From contig JBBREK010000096.1 in NCBI GenBank assembly GCA_038203025.1, forward strand, positions 1-14,594: a DNA stretch of 14,594 bases, in the 5' to 3' direction. The translations under genes were made by a program, and so were the position numbers. The notes under the pieces are model-generated. The model had not been told where the DNA came from and made no database searches. It saw nothing but the letters and a program-made list of their open reading frames with translations. Of this stretch, positions 6,787-13,729 are shown in pieces (position 1 is the first letter of the stretch; each line of letters opens with the position of its first letter). The stretch comes from UBA11346 sp038203025 (lineage in GTDB: Bacteria > Planctomycetota > UBA11346).

Positions 6787-8057
6787 TTCGCGACCTTGAG
6801 ATGGCGCTGGTAGACGATGGTCAGGAACAGGATCAGGGTGAACATGACCATGCCCAAGGCGCAGGCGTAGCCGAACTGGCTGCCGATGAAGGCCTGTTGG
6901 TACATGTACAGGCCTGGGGTCAGGCCGGCGTTGTCGGGACCGCCGGATGGCCCGAGCAGGATAAGGAAGAAGGCGAACTCGTTGAGCGTGCCGATGGTCA
7001 GAAAGATGAGGTTGATACGGATCTGGGTGAGGATCAGCGGCACCTCGATGCGGAAGATCTTGCCCCAGAAGCCGATGCCGTCGAGTTCGGCGGCCTCGTA
7101 CACCTCCTTGGAGATGTTCTGCAGCCCGGCGAGGTAGATCAGCACGCCGACCGTGCCGATCCAGGGGAAGCCCCACAGGATGACCGCTGGGATGACCAGC
7201 TTGCTGTGGCCCAGCCAGGCCGGCTGGCCAGTGACGAAGGCGCCGGTGGGCTCGGGCCACACCTTGGTCAGCAGGACGAGGACGGCACTGCCGAAGATGC
7301 ACACCCAGCCGATGCTGGTGATGTGGTCGCCGCCCTCCAGCGGATCGCGCTTCAGCAGCCACGACACCAGACCGGCGGCGCCGGCGAGCAGCAGCGGGCC
7401 GCGGACGGCGGCTTCGAGCGGGCCGCCGCCGGATCCGAAGCGGCCCCAGGCGAGCAGGCCGAAGCCCAGGAGCAGCACCCACACCATCCACAGGTGCAGG
7501 ACCTTGCTGAAACCGCCGCGCAGCATCAGCAGGACGACGCCGAAGAGGATCAGGCCGTAGAGCGTGCCGAAGACCGGCCCGAGGCCCCAGGTCAGCGGCG
7601 AGAGCGCGCCGGTCATGGCATGCGACAGCGCCGGCATGGCGGTGTCCATCCACTGCAGCACCGGCATAAGCCCGGTGAGGACGAGGAACTTGTTGAGCAC
7701 GCCGACGGTGGGGTCGAAGAAGCTTTTCCAGATGAGCAGGCCGACCAGGGCCGGGATGACCATGGGGATGACGAAGAAGACGCGGTAGAGGAATTGGCCG
7801 CGCTCGGACTTCAGGCGGTGCAGGACGATGGCGGCGAAGATTGACGGCCACATCTTCAGCAGGTTGGCGCACAGCAGAATGCCGATCAGGCCGAAGCTCT
7901 GCCAGAACAGCGGATCCTGGCTGAAGACTTTGCGGAAGTTGGTCAGGCCGATGAATTCCATCTCCGGGCCGCCGGCCCAGGTGTGCAGCGACATGTACAC
8001 CGACTGCAGGTTCGGATAGTAGGTGAACAGCAGCAGGCCGCCCAGGCTGGGCAGCAT
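6783..8057 (-). CDS. carbohydrate ABC transporter permease, MalF type, enlarged
   Basis: This is the partner of the MalG-type permease. The reading from the first downstream ATG is 424 aa. The EAA loop is EVYEAAELDGIGFWGKIFRIEVPL (319-341), preceded by WGFPWIGTVGVLIYLAGLQNI, and a typical tail ends TIVYQRHLKVAK. Most family members are about 290-310 aa. Here about 150 extra residues (about 131-280), with three or four hydrophobic segments (about 163-180, 186-204, 219-235, 249-264), sit between FDPTVGVLN and WLGHSKLVIP. The start is uncertain. The ATG at 8057 falls inside what should be the first membrane helix, whose upstream part (TRFVGLLWLL) is encoded in frame before it. The natural start seems to be the ATG at 8141, but a TAG at 8099-8097 interrupts that frame at codon 15. 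Expression may need readthrough, reinitiation or an alternative start such as CTG at 8072; a sequencing error is also possible. Confidence 0.85.
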   Translation of the reverse strand: MLPSLGGLLLFTYYPNLQSVYMSLHTWAGGPEMEFIGLTNFRKVFSQDPLFWQSFGLIGILLCANLLKMWPSIFAAIVLHRLKSERGQFLYRVFFVIPMVIPALVGLLIWKSFFDPTVGVLNKFLVLTGLMPVLQWMDTAMPALSHAMTGALSPLTWGLGPVFGTLYGLILFGVVLLMLRGGFSKVLHLWMVWVLLLGFGLLAWGRFGSGGGPLEAAVRGPLLLAGAAGLVSWLLKRDPLEGGDHITSIGWVCIFGSAVLVLLTKVWPEPTGAFVTGQPAWLGHSKLVIPAVILWGFPWIGTVGVLIYLAGLQNISKEVYEAAELDGIGFWGKIFRIEVPLILTQIRINLIFLTIGTLNEFAFFLILLGPSGGPDNAGLTPGLYMYQQAFIGSQFGYACALGMVMFTLILFLTIVYQRHLKVAK

Positions 8058-8141
8058 CAGCAGCCAGAGCAGACCGACAAAACGTGTCTTGGCCCACTAT
8101 CGCGCCAGCGGCGAGGTGCCGGTAATGATCAATTCACTCAT
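8058..8141 (-). other. displaced N-terminal segment of the MalF-type permease with in-frame TAG
   Basis: An ATG at 8141 lies 39 nt after the solute-binding protein stop. It opens MSELIITGTSPLAR, then TAG (8099-8097), then WAKTRFVGLLWLL, running in frame into the annotated permease ATG at 8057. The post-TAG residues complete the first membrane helix. This looks like the original 5' end of the permease with one nonsense codon; a tryptophan, tyrosine or glutamine codon is one base change away. Confidence 0.6.
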
Positions 8142-8180
8142 GGGAGATTCCGTGGTGCGGTTGACTGGCGCGCGTGCCTT

Positions 8181-9962
8181 TCATGGATCCACCTCGGGGA
8201 AAGGCTCGGCCGGCTTGCCGTCGCTGCGCGACGTGCCCAGGGTGCGCTGGTGCATCCAGCGCACGCATTGGCCGTCATATAGCGGTATCTGACCCCACAG
8301 CAGGTCGCGGGTCACCGTGGCCGGCAGGCGCTTGCTCTCGGCCAGGGCGGCGGCGGCGAGGATGCCGACGGCCCGCTCCTGCTGCCGGGCGGCGTTGCGT
8401 GTCTCGACGAAATCCTTCGACCAGATCAGGCTCGCGCCGTAGTTTGGATCGTTGTAGGTCTCCAGGCTGCGCTCGATCAGCCGCTCCTTGGTGATCTCGC
8501 CGGTGGTCAGGTCAGCCATCTGGCCCTGCAGAGTCAGGCCGGTGCGGCCGCTGCGGGCATTGCCGCCGGTCGAGCCGGGACTCCAGGCGCCGGGGACGCC
8601 GGCGATGCGTGGCGCGAAGGCGGCCATTTCGGACGACGGCGAGGTGCCGATGATGGCCGGGATCCAATCGGCGGCGCGATTGAAGCGCTGGTTCACCGCA
8701 TAGCTGGTCCAGTAGCGCATGAAGTCGATGGATTCGGGCACCTTGCCGTCGCGGTTGAGGTGGTAGGCGCCCCACGAGACGATGCCGGCCTCGGAGGTGG
8801 GCTGGCGCGGCGGGTCGTTCCAAGGTTCGCCGGGACCGGGCACCGGGATCGAGCCGAAGGTCGCCTGGAAGCGCCCCTGGGCCAGCTTGATCACCGTGCC
8901 GGCGTCCCACGAGGCGCAGAAGAACACCGGCGCCTTCTGCTGCACGAACAGGTACATGCCACCGTCGCGGTCCATCGAACTGAAGCCGGTGGAGAACTGC
9001 TGGGAGATCGCCTCGGCGACGTCGAGGTACTGGCCGAAGATGGGGTCGCGCAGACCGATCGTGCCGCTGGCCATTCCCGCCCAGCCTTCGGTGTCGGAGA
9101 CGTCGCCATCGCGATTGGTGTCGAGGATGCGGCGCCATGGCTGCAGCATGATGCTAGCAAGGTCGTTGGTGAAGTAGCCGGAATTGTAACGGCTGGCGGC
9201 GATCGGCCACAGTTGCTGTCCGCTGCGCTGGGCGAACTCGCGCGTCTTGCGGCCCAACGCCAGCAACTCGCCGGTGGTCGTCGGGATGTGCCCGGCACCG
9301 GTGATCTCGCGGATCAGGTCGAGGTTGTAGGCGAATCGTCCGCCCAGGGTGAAGCTGACGCCGATGCCATACTGGGTCTGACGCTCGCGGTTGAACCCAC
9401 CCTGCATGCTGTCGATGTAGGTGTCGCGCCAGGGCATGGTCGCCAGGGCCTTGGCCAGGGCGGGATCGGTGACCTCGCCAGCGAGGAACTCGGGGGCGTT
9501 GTAGGGATTGGGCTGTTCGATGTACTGGTCGATGGCGGCGCAATCGCGCGACAGCTCGACGTTGCCCAAGTGGGTGAAGATGTCGGGTGCGGTGCCGGCG
9601 ATGAGATTGACCTTCAGCACCTGGCTGAAGACCTTTTCGGTCACGGGCAGCTGCACGACCTCGATCTGGGTCTTGGACGTGCCGGCCTCGTAGCGCTGGC
9701 GCTGCAGCTCGTTGTACGAGTCGATCACCTGCTGCAGGGCGTCGCGGTAGCCAAGTTCGAGCTGCCAGTGCATGACGCGCACAACGCGTTTGTGCGGGGC
9801 GCTGTACTGGGCGCGGATTGAGAGGACGTTGTTCAGGCTGATGCCGACGGCGACCAGGACGATGATGATGCCGAGGGTGTTCCAGCCGATCAGTCGGCGC
9901 AGTCGCGACGGCGGCACGTAGGCGGCGGCGGCGAAGCGCCTGGTCGAAGGATGCTCGCTCAT
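8181..9962 (-). CDS. membrane-anchored extracellular solute-binding protein
   Basis: This is probably the substrate-capturing subunit of the sugar importer. The 593-aa product has a short basic cytoplasmic N-terminus, one membrane anchor (about 28-48, NTLGIIIVLVAVGISL) with no cleavage site or lipobox, and then a family 1-type binding fold. It starts RVVRVMHWQLELGYRDALQQ (59-78) and includes LIAGTAPDIF (120-129), as in sugar-binding proteins. It is longer than the usual 400-450 aa. An EF-hand-like calcium loop, DTNRDGDVSDTE (281-292), lies in its middle, with ligand positions D281, N283, D285, D287 and E292. The ATG at 9962 overlaps the preceding TPR-gene stop as ATGA. A frame extending to 10025 is only overlap with that gene. 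The C-terminus is proline-rich and charged. The substrate cannot be named. Confidence 0.88.
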   Translation of the reverse strand: MSEHPSTRRFAAAAYVPPSRLRRLIGWNTLGIIIVLVAVGISLNNVLSIRAQYSAPHKRVVRVMHWQLELGYRDALQQVIDSYNELQRQRYEAGTSKTQIEVVQLPVTEKVFSQVLKVNLIAGTAPDIFTHLGNVELSRDCAAIDQYIEQPNPYNAPEFLAGEVTDPALAKALATMPWRDTYIDSMQGGFNRERQTQYGIGVSFTLGGRFAYNLDLIREITGAGHIPTTTGELLALGRKTREFAQRSGQQLWPIAASRYNSGYFTNDLASIMLQPWRRILDTNRDGDVSDTEGWAGMASGTIGLRDPIFGQYLDVAEAISQQFSTGFSSMDRDGGMYLFVQQKAPVFFCASWDAGTVIKLAQGRFQATFGSIPVPGPGEPWNDPPRQPTSEAGIVSWGAYHLNRDGKVPESIDFMRYWTSYAVNQRFNRAADWIPAIIGTSPSSEMAAFAPRIAGVPGAWSPGSTGGNARSGRTGLTLQGQMADLTTGEITKERLIERSLETYNDPNYGASLIWSKDFVETRNAARQQERAVGILAAAALAESKRLPATVTRDLLWGQIPLYDGQCVRWMHQRTLGTSRSDGKPAEPFPEVDP

Positions 9963-10888
9963 GGCTTGGCCTCCGCCGGCAGGGCCACCACTTCGACCGG
10001 CCCGGGCTCGCCCAGGTTGTCCCACAGCGTCTTGGGCAGGGGTGGCGGTTCGACGCCCAGCTCGACCAGCCGTTCGCGCGCTGCATCGGCCTTGCCGCTA
10101 CGCAGATAGCGGGTGGTGATGGCGCGGAAGCAGGCGACGGCGAGATCGCGGTCGTGCAGCTCGTCCTGGGCGATCGCCCCCATGCGCCAGACCACCTTCC
10201 AGCGCAGGGAGGACGGCGCACCGAGGCGGTCGACCATGCGCAATGCTTCGACCGCACCCTTGGTGTCGTCGAGGTAGGTGTGACGCAGGTCGGCCAGAGT
10301 CATCCAGTGCAGTGAGGCCAACGGGTCCTGGGGGTGGGCGGTCAGCCAGCCGGTCAGGAGCTGCTGCGCCTCGGCAAATCCGGCCGGGGTCAGCTCCTCG
10401 ATCCAGGCGCTGGCGAGGTAGATGACGGCCTGGCTGGCCATCGGATCTTCGCCGCCCATGGCGATGGCCTTGCTGTACCAGTCACGCGCCAGAGTCAGGT
10501 CGGGGGCATCCTGGTAGTAGTCACGCATGTGGGCGATGCGGCCGAGCTGCACCGCCGCGTGGACCGCCTCTGGCGTGTTCGGGCAGGTCTTCCACAGCTC
10601 TTCGTGCAACTCTTTGGCGCGACCGGTCATCTCCGGCGAGGCGGCGGGCTCGTGCTGATGCGCTAGGGCGAGGCCGTAGGTGGCGCGCCGCCAGGTCTCG
10701 TCGCCGGCCGTGGCGTGGTCGCGGACCAGGGCGAGGTCGCGGCGCGCCTCCTCGAAGCGGAAACGGCTGAGCTGACTCATCGCCTGGGCGAGGGTCGGCA
10801 CGGCATCGACCGCGTGCAGGCCGCCGCACAGGGACAGCGCCAGCACGGCGAGGACGGCGGAACGACAGCAGACTGGGATGATCGGCAT
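9959..10888 (-). CDS. secreted TPR-like repeat protein
   Basis: The 309-aa product starts with a signal peptide (about 1-26: MPIIPVCCRS then a hydrophobic stretch AVLAVLALSL and a likely cleavage after LHA). The rest is helical pairs resembling tetratricopeptide or Sel1-like repeats, for example FEEARRDLALVRDHA (45-59), ARDWYSKAIAMGGEDPMASQ (134-153) and DLAVACFRAITTRYLRSGKA (248-267). It is probably a periplasmic scaffold. It is first in the importer operon and overlaps the solute-binding gene by ATGA, so it may help assemble or organise that protein. I prefer the ATG at 10888 because the signal peptide begins there. An in-frame GTG at 10948 is possible and would add 20 residues through a G9 tract; a perfect AAGGAGGT lies upstream of it at a long spacing. 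Confidence 0.75.
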   Translation of the reverse strand: MPIIPVCCRSAVLAVLALSLCGGLHAVDAVPTLAQAMSQLSRFRFEEARRDLALVRDHATAGDETWRRATYGLALAHQHEPAASPEMTGRAKELHEELWKTCPNTPEAVHAAVQLGRIAHMRDYYQDAPDLTLARDWYSKAIAMGGEDPMASQAVIYLASAWIEELTPAGFAEAQQLLTGWLTAHPQDPLASLHWMTLADLRHTYLDDTKGAVEALRMVDRLGAPSSLRWKVVWRMGAIAQDELHDRDLAVACFRAITTRYLRSGKADAARERLVELGVEPPPLPKTLWDNLGEPGPVEVVALPAEAKP

Positions 10889-10910
10889 GCAGGCTGTCCC
10901 GTGGCTCCGG

Positions 10911-10924
10911 TGCCGCCACGGTTG
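10911..10924. repeat. partial second copy of the dispersed repeat
   Basis: TGCCGCCACGGTTG is identical to 6687-6700 within the malF-malG insert, and similarity continues weakly on both sides. GTGCCGC (10910-10916) can pair with GCGGCAC (10942-10948), so this copy also forms a hairpin. It sits just upstream of the TPR gene. Confidence 0.6.
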
Positions 10925-10932
10925 GGGGGGGG
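10924..10932. repeat. poly-G tract (G9)
   Basis: Nine consecutive G on the plus strand lie between two candidate start codons of the TPR gene (GTG 10948 and ATG 10888). Such tracts slip in replication and are prone to sequencing indels. A length change would shift the frame of the longer form only. Confidence 0.85.
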
Positions 10933-10962
10933 CGGAGGCTAGCGGCACGGTCCTCGGGGCAA

Positions 10963-10970
10963 ACCTCCTT
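10963..10970 (-). promoter_or_regulatory. consensus Shine-Dalgarno without a well-spaced start
   Basis: AAGGAGGT on the minus strand is a full match to the anti-Shine-Dalgarno. The nearest usable start of the TPR gene is the GTG at 10948, 14 nt away. The preferred ATG at 10888 is 74 nt away, beyond the repeat copy. Insertion of the repeat may have separated the site from the original start. Confidence 0.4.
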
Positions 10971-11023
10971 GCGCCGACGTCGGTACATCCTGTCGGTTAC
11001 GCCTGGACGGGAGGCAGAAAGCA

Positions 11024-11095
11024 GAAAGGCGGAAGGGTCGCTGCGCGCTGCGAGCGCTACCTCTCCCACGCGTGCGGTCATTTCTTCCGCCTTTC
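11024..11095. repeat. 12-bp inverted repeat element between operons
   Basis: GAAAGGCGGAAG (11024-11035) and its perfect complement CTTCCGCCTTTC (11084-11095) enclose 48 nt. The interior holds a GCGCT/AGCGC hairpin (11045-11057) and the palindrome CACGCGTG (11067-11074). It lies between the Mla operon end and the importer operon start, like an intergenic REP-type element. It has no T-run, and the loop is too long for a standard terminator, though it could still stall polymerase. The sequence AGGCGGAAGGGTCG (11027-11040) recurs at 14570-14583. Confidence 0.7.
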
Positions 11096-11103
11096 CCCTG
11101 TAG

Positions 11104-11934
11104 TCACGGCGCCAGGCGTGCGGCCTCCGCCAGGCGCTGCGCGCGCGCTGCCTGGCCGCCGAAGGGGATCTGGGCGGCGCGTCGCCACGCCTGGCCGGCG
11201 GCTGGCGCATCGCCGGCCGCCTCGGCGGCACGGGCCGTGCTTTCCAGGGCCACGGCCAGACCGCCAAGTTCGCCTATGCGGCGGAACACGGTCTCCGCGG
11301 TGGCATAGGCTGCGGCGGCGGCAGAGGGGTCGCCGCGACGCAGGGCAAGATGGCCGCGATTGATCTCGACCGCCCCGCGCGCGCCGTCGTCCGGGCCACA
11401 CAGCTGTGCGGCGGCGTCGAGATCAGCGGTCGCGGCGTCGAGGTCGCCTCGGCGCAGCGCCAGGGCGGCCCGGCTGGCGAGGGCCCGGGCGCGCATGGCG
11501 CCATCGCCGTCCCGCTCGGCCTCATCAAGGGCGGTGGCGACAGCTGCTGAGGCGCCCTCGACATCGCCCAGGGCGACCAGCCCGGCGGCGAGGGCGAGGC
11601 GGGTGCGCGCCCGGTCGTGCAGGTGGGCGTCGCTGGCGTCGGCCAGGTGCAGGCTTTCACGGAGGTCGGTGCAGCCGGCTTGAGTCTCGCCGGCAGCGAT
11701 CAGGGCGATGCCGCGGTTGTGCAGGTCGCGGGAGAGGCCTTCGCGGTCGTCGACGCTGCCGCTGGCCTCGGCCGCGGCGGTGAAGCGCGCGACTGCAGCC
11801 TGGGCATGACCGGCAGCCAGGGCGTCGGTGCCGGCGGCGTTCAGCCGGTCGGCCTGGTCGGCCTGCACCGGCCGTGGCTGCGGACCGCAGGCGGCGAGCC
11901 CAAGCAGGGCGAGACAGACGGCGGCCGACCTCAT
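11104..11934 (-). CDS. TPR-repeat lipoprotein of the Mla operon
   Basis: The 276-aa product has a lipoprotein signal (MRSAAVCLALLGLAAC with lipobox LAAC, lipidated C16), so it should be membrane-tethered, in the outer membrane if sorted there. The mature part is almost all alanine-rich helical pairs of TPR type: AGTDALAAGHAQAAVARFTA (about 34-53), LHNRGIALIAAGETQAGCTD (about 71-90), LALAAGLVALGDVEGASAAV (about 113-132), ASRAALALRRGDLDAATADL and INRGHLALRRGDPSAAAAAY. It overlaps the mlaD stop by ATGA. Many MCE operons end in a lipoprotein (for example PqiC- or MlaC-linked systems), but a TPR lipoprotein in that place is unusual. It may act as a docking scaffold at the outer membrane. It shows no MlaC- or PqiC-like features that I can see. 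Confidence 0.82.
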   Translation of the reverse strand: MRSAAVCLALLGLAACGPQPRPVQADQADRLNAAGTDALAAGHAQAAVARFTAAAEASGSVDDREGLSRDLHNRGIALIAAGETQAGCTDLRESLHLADASDAHLHDRARTRLALAAGLVALGDVEGASAAVATALDEAERDGDGAMRARALASRAALALRRGDLDAATADLDAAAQLCGPDDGARGAVEINRGHLALRRGDPSAAAAAYATAETVFRRIGELGGLAVALESTARAAEAAGDAPAAGQAWRRAAQIPFGGQAARAQRLAEAARLAP

Positions 11935-12995
11935 GGCTGGTCCTCCGGCGCTGCGATGATGCCGGGCGGCACGATGCGCTCGCCGTCGCCCGGGGCGGTG
12001 TAGGCACGCAGCAGCCAGTGGCGGTTGAGGCCGTCGACCAGGCGCTGCACCTCATCGAGCAGGTTACGGGTGCCGTCCGCTAGGGCCGGGGCGGTCGGGG
12101 CCACCTTGCGCAGCTCGGCGGTGATGGCGCGCAGGTCAGCGGCCAGACCGGCGAGGTCATCACCCAGTTTGGCGTCGGACAGGGCCTTGCCGGCGATGCC
12201 CTTGCCCTCGACCAGACCGGCGGCGATGCGTTTGGCGTCGGCCGCTGTTGCCTCAGTGGTGGCGGCGATGGCCTCGATACGTGCCAGCAGGGCGTCGAGG
12301 CGTTGCGGTACCTGACGTTCGGCTAGGCCAGCGACGAAGGCACCGGCCTGCTGCGGCAGGTGCTGGGCGCGGATCTCGCTGATCAGTTCGTGGCTTTCGC
12401 CGACCAGGCCGGTCAGCGCCGCCATCATCGGGCCGAGGTTGGCCTCCAGGTCCTGCAGCACGTGCATGGCCATTGAGGTCGAGTCGCGCGGCGGCTCGAC
12501 GGCGATGGCGTGGTGCTCGTGCCAGGCGTCGGTCTTCCAGCCCTCGACGCCGGCGGTGCCGGCCTTCAGCACGACGCGCGGCTGACCCATGAACGGGGCG
12601 AGCGGCACCTTGATCAGCGCCCGGGCGTCGCCGGTGCGTCGGCCGTCCTTGGCAATCTCACCCTGGTGCAGCAGTTCGAGGGCGCGATCCGACACCTCTA
12701 GACGTAGGTGCAGCAGACCGTTGGCGGCCTCGGTCGCGACAACCTTGCCGACGACGTGTCCGGACAGCTCGACCGGCGTGCCGATGCGCAGGCTCTCGCC
12801 CATCTCCTCGATGAATTCCGGACGGGCGAGATCGGGCAGGATGGTGCTGGCGCTGACCTCGGTCTTTGGGGTGAACCACTGCTTGGCCGAGCCGATCAGG
12901 GCCAGGGCGGCGATGACGATGGCGACGGCGGCGAGAACGAAGGCGCCGACGATGCTGTCCAGGTGGCGGAACTTGAACGGCTGGCTGGTGCTCAT
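11931..12995 (-). CDS. mlaD: MCE/MlaD-family lipid-binding protein
   Basis: This is the periplasmic substrate-handling subunit of an Mla-type lipid transporter. The 354-aa protein has a short cytoplasmic start, one membrane anchor (about 15-35, IVGAFVLAAVAIVIAALALI) and one MCE domain (about 42-168), with the family strand IGTPVELSGHVVGKVVA (71-87). The C-terminal half (about 172-325) is helical with heptad-like spacing, as in MCE proteins that build a needle or tunnel. It ends in a short polar tail with VPPG. It is longer than E. coli MlaD (183 aa), and length outside the MCE domain varies widely in the family. The ATG at 12995 overlaps the mlaF stop (ATGA). The frame extending to 13211 is an overlap artefact. 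Single-domain MCE proteins typically form hexamers on the permease. Confidence 0.9.
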   Translation of the reverse strand: MSTSQPFKFRHLDSIVGAFVLAAVAIVIAALALIGSAKQWFTPKTEVSASTILPDLARPEFIEEMGESLRIGTPVELSGHVVGKVVATEAANGLLHLRLEVSDRALELLHQGEIAKDGRRTGDARALIKVPLAPFMGQPRVVLKAGTAGVEGWKTDAWHEHHAIAVEPPRDSTSMAMHVLQDLEANLGPMMAALTGLVGESHELISEIRAQHLPQQAGAFVAGLAERQVPQRLDALLARIEAIAATTEATAADAKRIAAGLVEGKGIAGKALSDAKLGDDLAGLAADLRAITAELRKVAPTAPALADGTRNLLDEVQRLVDGLNRHWLLRAYTAPGDGERIVPPGIIAAPEDQP

Positions 12996-13729
12996 GGCTG
13001 TTTCTGTGCGAAGATGTCGGGATGGACCGCGGTCGGTCGGATCGCCGGAAGGGCCGCGGTGCGGCGCTGCGATGGGCTGAATCGCCGCGTTGCTGGCAGG
13101 GCCGTGCCCGACAGGGCGACGATACGCGGACCCGGGCGGCGCGGCGGTTCGGTGGCGGCGGCGAGCACGGCGACGGCCTGGGCGCTGGCGATGTCGGCGA
13201 GGTGGCTCCACACCTCCTCGGCGGATTCACTGTCGAACTCGGCCGCCGGTTCGTCGAGGACGAGCAGGCGCGGTTCGAGGATGAGGGCGCGCGCCAGCGC
13301 CACCAGGCGGCGTAGGTTGGTCGGTGCGTAGGCCGGCGTCACCGCTGGCAGGACCTCGATGCCGAACAGGTCGAGGACCTCGCGGGCCCGCCGTTCGACC
13401 GCGGCTGATGACGGATCGCGCAGCCAGCGCAGCGGCAGGACGAGGTTGTCCCACAGCGACAGGTTGGCGAGCAGGGCGCCCTCGCCGCCGACGTAGCCGA
13501 TACGTTCGCGCATCACCTCTGGCGGTGCCCCGCACACCTGCACTAGGCCCGAGCTGGGTTGTTCCAGTCCGACCGCCAGGCGCAGGGCGCTGCTTTTACC
13601 GCCGCCCAGGCCCGAGGTCAGCACCGCCACATCGCCCGGCATCAGGTCGAGGTCGAGACCGGTGAATACCGGCTGCTCGCGGTCGGGCGGGGCCCACGAC
13701 ACCTCGCGCATGCTGAGTACGGGGCTCAT
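12992..13729 (-). CDS. mlaF: MlaF-like ABC ATPase with degenerate motifs
   Basis: By position between mlaE and mlaD this should be the ATPase of the lipid transporter, and the fold is recognisable over 245 aa. Walker A is SGLGGGKSS (39-47), with the usual first glycine replaced by serine but K45 kept. Walker B is LLVLDE (155-160) with E160. The Q-loop region reads YVGGEGALL (79-87), with glycine where glutamine is expected. The signature region reads APTNLRRLVALARAL (135-149) with no LSGGQ. The switch region reads VLAAATEPPRR (188-198) with no histidine. The last 40 residues are basic and proline-rich. It may be a weak or regulatory ATPase, or one active in a non-standard way; frame and operon overlaps are intact, so it is not an obvious pseudogene. 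ATG 13729 overlaps the mlaE stop. Confidence 0.85.
   Translation of the reverse strand: MSPVLSMREVSWAPPDREQPVFTGLDLDLMPGDVAVLTSGLGGGKSSALRLAVGLEQPSSGLVQVCGAPPEVMRERIGYVGGEGALLANLSLWDNLVLPLRWLRDPSSAAVERRAREVLDLFGIEVLPAVTPAYAPTNLRRLVALARALILEPRLLVLDEPAAEFDSESAEEVWSHLADIASAQAVAVLAAATEPPRRPGPRIVALSGTALPATRRFSPSQRRTAALPAIRPTAVHPDIFAQKQP

Noticed and set aside
5770..8097. A 775-residue minus-strand open frame spanning both permeases
   Set aside because: Its first two thirds read the MalF-type gene in the wrong frame (arginine- and proline-rich, no membrane segments). Only the last 281 residues are a real protein.
9963..10025. N-terminal extension of the solute-binding protein to 10025
   Set aside because: It overlaps the upstream TPR gene. 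The ATG at 9962 forms the standard ATGA overlap, and the residues after it form the basic segment before the membrane anchor.
10999..11119. ACGCCTGG (10999-11006) and its complement CCAGGCGT (11112-11119) as outer arms of the intergenic repeat
   Set aside because: The right arm lies inside the lipoprotein gene, and 8-bp inverted matches are frequent in this GC-rich sequence.
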